A DNA stretch of 64,000 bases. Source: Heliopora coerulea. Taxonomy: Eukaryota > Cnidaria > Anthozoa > Scleralcyonacea > Helioporidae. The stretch covers positions 1,845,501 through 1,909,500 of the forward strand of contig JASJOG010000048.1 of the NCBI GenBank assembly GCA_030142905.1, in the 5' to 3' direction. Numbering within the stretch: the stretch's first letter is position 1; the number at the start of each line of letters is the position of its first letter. Below, in pieces: positions 53,508 to 63,690 of this stretch. The notes beneath the pieces were generated by a model. That model worked only from the letters and a program-made list of their open reading frames with translations, searched no databases and had not been told where the DNA came from. Position numbers and translations under genes: made by a program.

Positions 53508-54843
53508 TCAGTGTTTTTCAACAAACAACGTAACATTACAGTTGTTAAATACAGGTTTATCTAAATTTACCACATTTTGGACATCATTTATTTCACTTAA
53601 ATCACTCTCCCAATCCTCTCTGGAATCACTGACTTTCTTGGAGCTTACAGGACCGAAGATATCGGAAACAGACTTAACTTGCTCACCACATGCTTTTTCA
53701 TGTTTAAGTAAAGCATCAGACCTATGACCTGCTCTCTGCCTGATAAGTTTTTCCTCGATACCTTTTTGAAATAAAGCCGTGGCGCACGTTACTCTTACAC
53801 ATTGCGATGTTTTGACTTTTAAGCCGGAACCTTTACACATATTGGGCAAAATCGTTGACAGCGTGTTTACTCCTACTGCACTTTTATGAAAACCTAATTC
53901 TTTTGGGTCTGGCCTGTAGTAAAATGCGTTACCTTTCTTATTTATTTAAATAAATTTAAATAAATAATAATAATAATATACAACTTGTAAATATCAACTA
54001 AACAGCGCGTTTCATGCTTTTCGCCCTTCTGCTGACAAATGTGGCGAACAACTCGTGGCTCATATTTTAAATCAGTCAACCTTCCATGAAACGTCTTCGA
54101 AACATTCTCCTCGAACATGATAAAATTATCTCCAATAACAAAGTTATTTAAAGTTATATGTTTATGGTCACCACTTCTCAGGCCAAAAAGTTTACTGTAG
54201 AAATACACAATATTCAACGGTGCTTGTGAGAAGGAAGTTCCAAGAAGGTTCTTCGCCCAAAAGATTTCTTCTTTTTCTTCAGTTATCGCTTCTATCTCAT
54301 TCTTCTTTGAAGCAAGACCAATACCTTCTCGCGTGCACATCTTCATTTTCCAATCCAATAATTGTCTAAATTTGTGAAACCTGGAAGAATAACGAATATC
54401 ACCGATAGTTATAGCTAATAATATGCATCTCATAAAATCAACACGTGCATTTAGAAACTCGCCGGTTATCCATCTTATCCAACGGATTTAGCACAATGTT
54501 TTTATCAGAAAGGAATCGTTTGCTACCCGTTATTAAACTGTATAATGAACGAGAAGGATATTTTTTCCCTTCTTAGTGACCATTTCTTGAACAAATTTTC
54601 CGAGCTAATACGCCAGACTTTCGGGTTCACAATTCTCCAGTGGGACGTATTAATGTCTTGTAAGCCAACTTCCTCTTCGACTTCGCTCTTCTGTACTCTC
54701 GACGTTTGCCACTCACGAAATACTTCAACTACCCACTTAGTTTTGTAACGCGTGGATGCAGAAATAGCATTTTCGCTTGCTTTATCTTCTTCGACGAGGC
54801 TTTCTGGAGAACGAAACGACCTGCGTCCTTCTCGTTCGTTCAT
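53508..54843 (-). pseudogene. Crypton-like tyrosine recombinase (DUF3504)
   Basis: From 54843 downward the - strand gives N-A-I-S-A-S-T-R-Y-K-T-K-W, then CTREGIGLASKK, EEKEEIFWAKNLLGTS, F-G-L-R-S-G-D-H-K-H and S-K-T-F-H-G. After an (AAT)n insertion at 53940-53978 it continues F-Y-Y-R-P-D-P-K-E and QCVRVTCATALFQKG, then R-A-G-H-R-S. This is the DUF3504/Crypton fold. The conserved Arg and G-H are kept, but the position of the usual H before 'xLR' is Gln. The expected nucleophile Tyr after 'GHRS' is not seen (K-H-E-K at that place). A frame break lies near 54440-54520. Inactive or repurposed. Confidence 0.75.
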
Positions 54844-54967
54844 CGATGCATACAGCTTGTGAAATTTTTTTTAATAAATTTTACGCCCGTCACAAGGACA
54901 ATCCCATGAGGACTTTTCCTCATGTGCAATATAGCTAAACATCCAATTAAATTTCTCTTCGATTGAG

Positions 54968-55120
54968 ATGCTATATAAACAACTCATCGTGTTTCATCAG
55001 GGGAATCCAAACACTCGAAAACAATAATAACACTCGGCCTACAGCCTCGCGTTTTCATCATGTTTTCTCGTGTTTGGATCCCCTGATTAAACACTCAAAC
55101 TCGTTGTTCATATATTATGT
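54968..55120. repeat. Palindromic hairpin with CTCGGC..GCCTCG core
   Basis: Arms TATATAAACAACTC...GTGTTTCATCAGGGGAATCC and complement surround AACACTCGGCCTACAGCCTCGCG. Arm motifs GTTTCATCAG and CCAAACAC are shared with the hairpin at 14.65 kb. Confidence 0.85.
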
Positions 55121-55454
55121 AATAAAGCCATCTAGTGACGTCTTATAGTATCTTAGTAGTGTCCAGCTTTATTCTACGTCAATATTCCTGTTGGAAAAAT
55201 GCTCGATTTTTTAGTTTCTTTCTTTCTACATTTCAATGGCGTGAAAATCTGTCTCCAAACAAACTGTAGCTTTGTAAAATGATCTCTTGATTGTATAAAC
55301 AATAAATCATTCAAAACTTGTCTTTCTGCCTCCGTAAATATAGACGTAAAAATATTCATAGCAGACAAATTCACAGCTACCAAAGTAGCAGACAGTCTCA
55401 TGACGTTAGAACATGATGCTTTTACAAAAGCAGATTATATTACAACAGACAAAA

Positions 55455-57165
55455 ACAGTCGTTTTACGGCTGTTTTCCCGGCTTACGCAGGGGTTGGCCG
55501 GTGGCTCTACACAGCACCATCCTCCACCTCTCCCTATCCTTCGCACCTTCCCTTTTCAACCCGCACCCTCTCATGTCCCTTTCCACAACCTGGCTCCATG
55601 TCATCCTTGGCCTTCCCCGTCTTCTCTTACCTTCCACCTCAAATGACATGTTTTTTTTCACCCAATCATCATCATCCTTCCGCAGCACATGTCCTAACCA
55701 TCTTAACCTATTCCGTTTCACACCCTCAGACACTGACTCAATCCCCGTTCTTTCCCTCAGCTCTGCACTCGGCACTCTATCCCTCAGCGATACACCACAC
55801 ATCTATCTCACCATCCTCATCTCCGTACGTTCCAATTTCCCACTCTCCTCCGCCGTCATAGCCCACGTTTCACTTCGATATACCGTAGCACTCCTGACAC
55901 ACGTCACATACAGCTTCCCCTTCAGCTTAAGTGACACTTCCTTCCTTGTCAAGATCCCTGATAACTCCTTAAACTTCCTCCACGCACAACGCACCATTGT
56001 CACGGATGCAGCATTCGCTCTTCCACTCCCATTCAGCATATCACCCAGGTAACAAAACTTTCCAACATTCTCGAAGTGAATCCCATTTCCCAGATCCAAG
56101 CTCTCCTCCACATTCCTATCCTCTTCATCACCTACTCTTTCACATGTCTTGCACACAAACGTATCCTCAACTCTAACCAGAGAGCCCTTCACACCTGAGC
56201 ATCGCTTGTGTACCCATCCACTGCATCCCGTAAATCTGATTGAATTGCTCCCAACACCCTTTCCACATACAGTACATGGCCACTTCCCCAGTCTTTCAAC
56301 ATCGCCACAATTCTTCCCTGACACCATCACCTTTGTCTTACCAATGTTCATCTTCAACCATTTCCCCTCCATGCACTCTTTCCACCGCAGCACTTTCCAC
56401 TTAAGTTCTTCAATGCTATCAGCCATCAGAACTAAATCGTCAGCATATAACAGCTCCCATGGCAGGCCCTCCCTAACGTCTTGCGTCAGTGCTCCATCAC
56501 AACCACACACAGTAATGGACTCAGGACCGATCCCTGATGTACCCCAACCTTCACCTCAAACTCCTCACTGTTTCCATGCTTCGTTTTCACCATTGTTCTC
56601 GCTTTCTTATACATTATCATCACTGCTTTCACCAGCCATTCTTCAAATGCATAATACAATGGTCTCCTTTGCCAGAAACTTCTCTTGTATCTGTCATACC
56701 ACAAAGATCCCGTCTGTCATCCCCTTCCCTGGCATAAATCCAAATTGCATGCAATTAATATTTACCTTTCCTCTCAACTTTCTCTCCAGAACCCTCTCAA
56801 ATAACGTCATTCCGTGTTCTAACAGCTTTATTGCTGTATGTGTCCCACACTCCAATGGGTGACCTTTCCCCTTGTAAATGGGTAAAAGGGTACTGAGCTC
56901 CCAGTCCCTTGGTATCTTTCTCTCGTCCACTACAGTATTGCAAATCTCTGTCATCTTCTTCACCCCTACCTGATTAGCTGCACGTATAATCTCACCCACT
57001 AATTCCGTCTGACCACCTGCCTTCCTACTTTTCATCTGCCCTATTACCTTCTCTACTTCCATCTCTGTGATAAGCTCTCTTGGTCCTTCAACTATCCCAC
57101 ATTCTTTAATTCCATCCCAGTCATTCTGTACATTCACTAGTTCCTCCATATACTCCCTCAGATTA
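55455..57165 (-). pseudogene. APE-type LINE, - strand copy, 5' truncated
   Basis: Frames 57149-55464 on the - strand read E-N/Q-N-D-W-D-G-I, S-R-K-A-G-G, L-P-I-Y-K-G-K-G, then HQGSVLSPLLCVVVME and YADDLVLMADS. A PHD-like zinc finger follows, C-T-V-C-G-K-G with F-T-G-C-S-G-W-V-H-K-R-C and F-V-C-K-T-C. Next are FCYLGDMLNGSG, R-L-R-W-L-G-H-V-L-R and G-K-R-R-R-G-R-P-R. Compared with the copy at 60.8-63.3 kb, RT motif A (FVDLEKAFD) and flanking residues, about 24 codons, are deleted in frame. Annotated relatives are often called 'craniofacial development protein 2-like'. Confidence 0.92.
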
Positions 57166-57540
57166 TAGTAATGTAGTAAAATATCATTTAAAATCTACAT
57201 TAATATAACCGTGATTTTCTTTGTATTTCTCCTAAATGGAATAAATGATTTTATAAGTGGTTTGTCGTCTGAACTGATTTCATGGCTTTCATCGAATGCA
57301 GAGGACAAAAATATCTTCCAATGGGTAATTTTTCAGCTTAACCATTTTCTGGCACGTTCAGTTTTTTATTACTTCGCTATGGCTAACGTCAGACTATTTT
57401 CGTCTTCAACGGAAGACATCCTGGCTGGAAACTCGTCATCATGCCAACTAATTATGCTTATAGTTTTACTAACTCTTTTTCATGGTGTATCCTGTCTTGT
57501 TAGCGTTGCAAATTGTGGTTTATTGTACGATGTTACATAC

Positions 57541-57612
57541 AGTCATACCTGTATTAAGCGGACACCCTCGGGAAATTGTTTTTAATACAGGTGTCCGCTT
57601 AATAGAGGTTAT
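57541..57612. mobile_element. Short hairpin, Tc1/mariner-like terminal sequence
   Basis: ACCTGTATTAAGCGGACACC at 57547-57566 is almost complementary to GGTGTCCGCTTAATAGAGGT at 57590-57609, with only about 23 bp between. It is related in wording to the MITE at 51.6-52.1 kb. Confidence 0.55.
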
Positions 57613-59322
57613 CTTATCCAGACCTCTTGGCTACTAATAACGTTACACATTGTCTGCACTTCTGCGAGTCTACACGATCATGTCCGCTGATTTTTACAGA
57701 AGATATCATCATACATTTCCATAGATTCAAAGCACATACAGCCTTTTTGAGTATAAATCATATAGTTTTGGCTAAAAAATTTGAGTAAAAATTTCTCATG
57801 GCGTGACTATGAGGTTAGACATGCCTGTTTTTGACATGAAACACTACAGGAACCCATCCAAAGATCTGCAGTCGGGCCTTGGCACCTAGCAAAGTAAACT
57901 GTCTGAACTAGAAATACGTGCTGGTAACAAACCCTCGCTCACAATTCCACTATATCCCTTGAGGATTTGTGCACGATTGATAGTTCTGGAAAATTGTGAA
58001 AAAGCCTAAAATTTTACTAATGATCCACAAGTCGTCCTTATTATAACTGGAACGTAAAAAACATACTTGCACAGTCCACGTGAGGTGGAAGAGATTCAAT
58101 CAACAACAACAACAACAACAACAACATCAAGAAAACACAGGAATTAGGGAAAATGTGAGGAGAACAAGCCTGGCAGGTTTTGGACCTTGAATCCGGCATA
58201 AAAATAAAAACAAAATAAAATAAAATAAAAAGGTTAAAAACTTCATAACTCGGCTACGAATTAACAATAAGCCAAATTGGAAATTTTTTATATTTGTAAA
58301 TCACGCATTACTGGTGGGTGAGGGGATAAAAATTCAGCGCACAAGCGCAATGAAATGTCTTCTGAACATCTGCTAGTAAATTCAGTTGTGCAAGGCCATC
58401 ACGAGTACGTAGACTTCTGTCACAGCTTAAAATTATTGAGGAGTATTTTCAGAAACAAGAGCCTAGTAATAAAACTAATAAGCATTTGGTTGTCTTATCA
58501 AAGCAAATGACAGCGATAAATCAACAGTAGTGTCCTGTGTTCACCCCCACCAAAATGAGGGTTAACATGAAAGCTGTTAGTCACGTCCCTAAGCGCCTGG
58601 CAGTGTCGGTCACAAAGTTTCTTAAGCGTTCAACAAACATTGGCAAAGTTATCATCAAGGGGAAAACGATGAACCGATGTGTGGCATATGGCTTAGAGCC
58701 TTAAAACCTCCTCGAGTGTATGAATTTCGAGGAGACAACCTTTTTACGAAAAATTATCCAGTCATTGCAAATCTACCGCTCCTTTCGAGTGTCCCTTATT
58801 TAGGGTAGGTTGTTACTTTCGGCATTCTTTTGTAATTGACGGTTATCTCTCTGACACTAAGGTAGATCTAGTCAAAATTTGCCTTACATATTGACAAAAT
58901 GCGTGACCTTACTACACCGTGAACAGGTGCTCTCATTTCAAGTCAGCATGCCAGTTCGCCGAGTGAGAAAAAGATCCTGCAGGCATCAAGTGAACTCACT
59001 CAAAAACGCTTAAGCATTGCCCCATACAAATAATGTCATTTGTTTAATCTTGGCCTTGTGAACATTCTGTGGACAAAATTTGAACATGCTGCGTTAGTAA
59101 GGAAATTTTAAATTTATTTAACAGAAAATGTTACCAAGTTGGAAAATGTTTCACTTGGTAGAGTTTCCGTCAAATTTGTATTTTTTTTAAATATTTCATT
59201 GCTTGGTCGGGGAGGGGGGCGGGATGGTTCAGAGAAAACAGCTTTTCTGTGTAGTTTAATACGTGTAAATTTGAAAGACTTTGAGATTTCGGATTCTGAC
59301 TTGAAGTAAATCTTTTTGACAG
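57613..59322 (+). other. Gene B intron 3, right part
   Basis: No ORF or transposon was recognised. It contains (CAA)n at 58103-58125 and (AAAAT)n at 58198-58232. A long pyrimidine-poor stretch ends in TCTTTTTGACAG, the acceptor of exon 4. Confidence 0.45.
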
Positions 59323-59524
59323 GTCAGCTGGAATAAATTATGATGACTCAGTCTACGTCATGACTCGAAATGGATCTAGGCCAGTAATAGGCCGAGACGA
59401 CTTGGATTCGTTTGCTGGCGATGTAAAAAGAGAAGATAGCCCATCCTCCTCTGCCATGCTTTGGGTTCCAGGCAATGGAAATTCCAAGAAAATACGCGCA
59501 GAACCTGTTAATGGTTCACACTAG
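59323..59524 (+). CDS. Gene B exon 4: cytoplasmic tail and stop
   Basis: AATCTTTTTGACAG|G; the G completes an Arg codon with AG from exon 3, then S-A-G-I-N-Y-D-D-S-V-Y-V-M-T-R. The exon has 66 further codons and ends TAG at 59522-59524. Near its end is S-P-S-S-S-A-M-L-W-V-P-G-N, parallel to gene A's S-S-S-G-Y-Y-W-A-P. Two Tyr sites (N-Y-D-D, V-Y-V-M) could be phosphorylation sites, an inference. Exons total 61+39+217+202 = 519 nt, exactly 173 codons including stop. No AATAAA was seen within 300 bp. Confidence 0.78.
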
Positions 59525-60200
59525 ACGTCTTGTGCTGTCAAATGCGACTTCCAATGTTTTTCCTGCAACAGATTTTCTTCAAACTTGCACCATTTTGCAC
59601 GACGTTGTCGCACCATAGCGGTAATCAACAATTTTTCACTGCAGTTTGAAATAATACGAAAACTTGCTCTATAACTGATTTTTTATTGAATTTGATGGCA
59701 CTTATTTTAATAACTCCCTTTTAATACTACATTAAAAATCAAGATTGGTTTGGACACACTTTTCTGTTTTTCTTCCGATAGTATTTGATATGACATGCAA
59801 GGTCCATTTAGTATTATTCCGTTTAGAATTTTCATTACTGAAATCAGAAACCAACGCGCATGCTCACAATCTTCAGGCGATTGAAAAGAGTAAATTGAAC
59901 GATAATATCGAGTAAAAACTGGCCTCAATGTCAGTTAAGACCTTTTGAACTCTTTCCAATTATTCCTAAGTCATTTTTACGGAGTGGGTAACTCGCCCAC
60001 CCGCCCACCCTCTAGTTACACCACGGTGAGTGGCGTGGGGGTGAGGAATTCTGTTCCGTTCCCAGCGAGCCATTAACAACATTAACGTAATTAGCTCAGA
60101 ATCAAAAAAGTCTTTACATCGTCACTTAATTTGTCGCCCACCGCCATTTCCTTACAAGGGTGATGCTATTCTGTATTCAGTTAATATGGTGACGTCATAC
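59525..60200. other. Gene B 3' flank
   Basis: Probable 3' UTR then intergenic DNA. CCCACCCGCCCACCC at 59996-60010 is a short C-rich tract. No gene is supported. Confidence 0.4.
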
Positions 60201-60850
60201 CGACAAATAACGAAACGTGTCGAAAAATTCTCGGGCGGCCTCCGTACTGCGAGCAAAATTCCCTCGAATCTTAACAGTTCAAATCCAAAGTTTCCTTGCT
60301 GAATAACTGATACTTTTCTCAAGAAAATTAGTATTTGGTTTTTGAATTGCATAATTTAAGTTATTACTTCTAAGTTCGTAGTTTCCATTATTGCTTAGCT
60401 CAAGCATGCTGGTTATATTTTCCGTGTATATATTATTTCTAACTTTGTACGTGAATATACTTTTTTGGTATGTCCTTTCTCTTAATGATTGCCAATTTAG
60501 CTCTTTCAATACATCATTTGACTTGACTGCATAAGGCCGACCTGTAACTATTCTAGCTGCTCTGTCTTGCATTTTCTGTACTTTGTCCTGGAGATAATCA
60601 CTATGATTATTTCAAAGTAGACTACAATAATCAAAGTGTAGTAAAATACAGAGCATCATGAGTTAATGAATGTATAATTCGGTACCAACTTCCTAATACG
60701 CTGCAAAAAGACCAATACCTTTAAAACTTTAGCAACGATACCATCGATTTTCTTGTTCCGTAAGAGTTGATTGTCGACAATAATACCTAGTGTTTTAGAC
60801 TGTTTAACACTTTTGATACTAGTGCGACCCAATTTAATTTCAGGAGTGGA
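60200..60850 (-). pseudogene. CR1/L2-like LINE, 3' coding fragment
   Basis: The - strand gives K-T-L-G-I-I-V-D-N-Q-L, I-R-K-L-V-P-N-Y, then after stops MQDRAARIVTGRPYAVKSND, LNWQSLRERTYQK and S-A-R-K-L-W. This is the same region of a CR1/L2-type LINE as at 4.67-5.06 kb, from a different copy. Its high-coordinate end is cut by the APE LINE that follows. Confidence 0.8.
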
Positions 60851-63347
60851 AGCAAAAATTAGGGTAGAAGCACAAAGATGGTGAGAGGAAAGAGTGCACG
60901 GTACAAGTTTCTGTGGCAAGGATGTCCTGAAGGGATTCATGGTGTGGGGGTGTTAGTGTCAGAGGAGTTTGTGGATAAGGCGGTTGAAGTGAAGCGTATG
61001 AGTGAACGTTTGATGATGGTGAAACTGGTGATTGGGAAATGTCTGATGAATGTGATATCAGGTTATGCGCCACAGGTTGGACGGAGCCAGGTTGAGAAGG
61101 ATATGTTCTGGAATGCTGTGTATGACTTAGTAGAAAGCCTGAAGAAGGAAGAGATGGTGGTTCTTGGTGGAGATTTGAATGGGCATGTTGGTAGAGAAAG
61201 TGATGGGTATCAAGGAGTACATGGAGGGTTCGGCTATGGTATTAGAAGTATGGAGGATGAAACGACCTTGGAGTTTGGAGATGCAATGGATATGATTGTG
61301 TGGAACACAATCTAAGAAGGATGACAACAAGATAGTGACGTATTCGTCGGGTGGATCGAATACCACGGTTGACTACCTGATGATACGTAAACAGGATAGG
61401 AAATGTCTCTGGGATGGGAAAGCAATTCCTGGTGAAGAAGCAGTAACACAACACTATCTGATACTGGCCGCTGTGAAGGTGAGGGGTGCTGTGAAAGTCC
61501 AGAGAAAGAAATTCCAACCGAGAAAAAAGGTGTGGAGGCTGAATGATAAATATGTGCGAAGGCAATTCCAGGATAAACTGGTTCCGGGAGAGGTAGAGGA
61601 GGGTGATGTGATTGTGGAATGGGAGAAGGCAAGAGATTGTTGAATGCAGCAAGTGAGGCATGTGAATGGACAAAATGACCACCAAGGCATGTGTAAACAT
61701 GGTGGTGGAATGAAGAGGTTGAGAAGAAGGTGAACGAGAAGAAGTCGAAGTTCAAGGCGTGGTGTCGGGCAAAAGGTACTGCTGCGGAAAAGGCAGTGCT
61801 GAAGGATTATGAAGCAGCAAAGAAGATTGCAAGGAAAGCAGTTGCTCAGGCCCAGCAGTGGGAGAGAAAGAGATTAGGAGAAAAGCTCAACACAGAAGAA
61901 GGGCAGAAATCTGTGTTCAAGATAGCAAGGCAGATGGCGAAGGAAAGGCATGATATGGTTGGAGTGAACTGCCTGAAGGATGAGAGTGGAAATATAGTTG
62001 TGAAACCGAAGATGATAAAGGAGAGATGGAGGAAGTATATGGAGCAACTATTGAATGTAGAGAACGATTGGGATGGAATTGTAGAATGTGGGATAGTTGA
62101 AGGACCAAGAGAGCTTATCACAAAGATGGAAGTAGAGAAGGCAATAGGGCAGATGAAAAGTAGGAAGGCAAGTGGTCCAATGGAATTGGTGGGTGAGATT
62201 ATCCGTGCAGCTGGTCGAGCAAGAGTGAAGATGACGGAGATCTGCAATATGGTAGTGGACGAGGGAAAGATACCAAGGGACTGGGATCTCAGTACCCTTT
62301 TACCCATTTACAAGGGGAAAGGTGACCCATTGGAGTGTGGGGCACATGGAGCAATAAAGCTGTTAGAACACGGAATGACGTTATTTGAGAGGGTTCTGGA
62401 GAGAAGGTTGAGAGGGAAGGTGAATATTAATGCCATGCAGTTTGGATTTATGTCAGGAAAGGGGACGACGGATGGGATCTTTGTGGTATGACAGATACAG
62501 GAGAAGTTTCTGGCAAAAGAGACCATTTTATTATGCATTTGTGGATCTGGAGAAGGCATTTGATAGGATATCAAGAGAAGTAGTTAGGTGGGCATTGAGG
62601 AAGCTGGAGGTTGAAGAATGGCTGGTGAAAGCAGTGATGATAATGTATAAGAAAGCGAGAACAATGGTGAAAACGAAGCATGGAAACAGTGAGGAGTTTG
62701 AGGTGAAGGTTATGGTACATTAAGGATCGGTCCTGAGTCCATTACTGTGTGTAGTTGTGATGGAGGCGCTGACGCAAGACGTTAGGGAGGGCCTGCCATG
62801 GGAGCTGTTATATGCTGACGATTTAGTTCTGATGGCTGATAGCATTGAAGAACTTAAGTGGAAAGTGCTGCGGTGGAAAGAGTGCATGGAGGGGAAAGGG
62901 TTGAAGATGAACATTGGTAAGACAAAAGTGATGGTGTCAGGGAAGAATTGTGGTGATGTTGAAAGACTGGGGAAGTGGCCATGTACTGTATGTGGAAAGG
63001 GTGTTGGGAGCAATTCAATCAGATTTACGGGATGCAGTGGATGGGTACACAAGCAATGCTCAGGTGTGAAGGGCTCTCTGGTTAGAGTTGAGGATAAGTT
63101 TGTGTGCAAGACACGTGAAAGAGAAGGTGATGAAGAGGATAGGAATGTGGAGGAGAGCTTGGATCTGGAAAATGGGGTTCACTTCGAGAATGTTGGAAAG
63201 TTTTGTTACCTGGGTGATATGCTGAATGGGAGTGGAAGAGCGAATGCTGCATCCGTTGCAAGGGTGTATTGTGCGTGGAGGAAGTTTAAGGAGTTATTAG
63301 GGATCTTGACAAGGAAGGAAATGTCATTTAAACTGAAGGGGAAGCTG
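60851..63347 (+). pseudogene. APE-type LINE, + strand copy, 3' truncated
   Basis: The endonuclease frame 60878-61315 has G-V-G-V-L-V, NVISGYAPQVGRS, VVLGGDLNGHVGR and F-G-Y-G. It continues after a frame change with D-Y-L-M-I-R. RT follows: S-R-K-A-S-G-P, FVDLEKAFDRIS, GSVLSPLLCVVVME (preceded by a CAA to TAA stop at 62721-62723), YADDLVLMADS and a PHD-like finger. One finger Cys has become Arg in F-V-C-K-T-R. The match ends at K-L-K-G-K-L-Y near 63347, so the thumb end and 3' UTR are lost. Confidence 0.92.
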
Positions 63348-63690
63348 TATTATTTGCCATTAACCACTGATGTACATTCTCCAAATCAGTATTTAAAGTG
63401 TCACTGAGACAAAATTTTCAGTCCTACTTTTTCCCCACGGGCATAAAGTGTAGGTACCAGAAACATACCAAAGAAGTTTCACGTCACTAATCACAAAATT
63501 AAAGCAGTTATTGAAGAACAAAATCGAGCAAATTCGCAGCCGCCATTAAAATGGGCGTGTTTTAATATTTGAGACTGGGTCAACGTCGGTGACGTCAGAG
63601 TCTTAACCCAAGACCTAGTAAACTTTGTTTAGTATGGTAAACAAGCGCGAAGATTGAGCGCGGCTTGGAGAAATCTCTAATTCAAATTAA
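63348..63690. other. Possible 5' flank of the THAP gene
   Basis: The region holds GTGACGTCAG at 63589-63598 (CRE-like) and GCCGCCATT at 63539-63547. No TATA-type promoter is clear. Confidence 0.3.

Noticed and set aside
57211..57585. 124-codon + strand frame within gene B intron 3
   Set aside because: It starts in unique AT-rich DNA and runs into a mariner-like hairpin. There is no domain, and its hydrophobic composition is expected from T-rich DNA.
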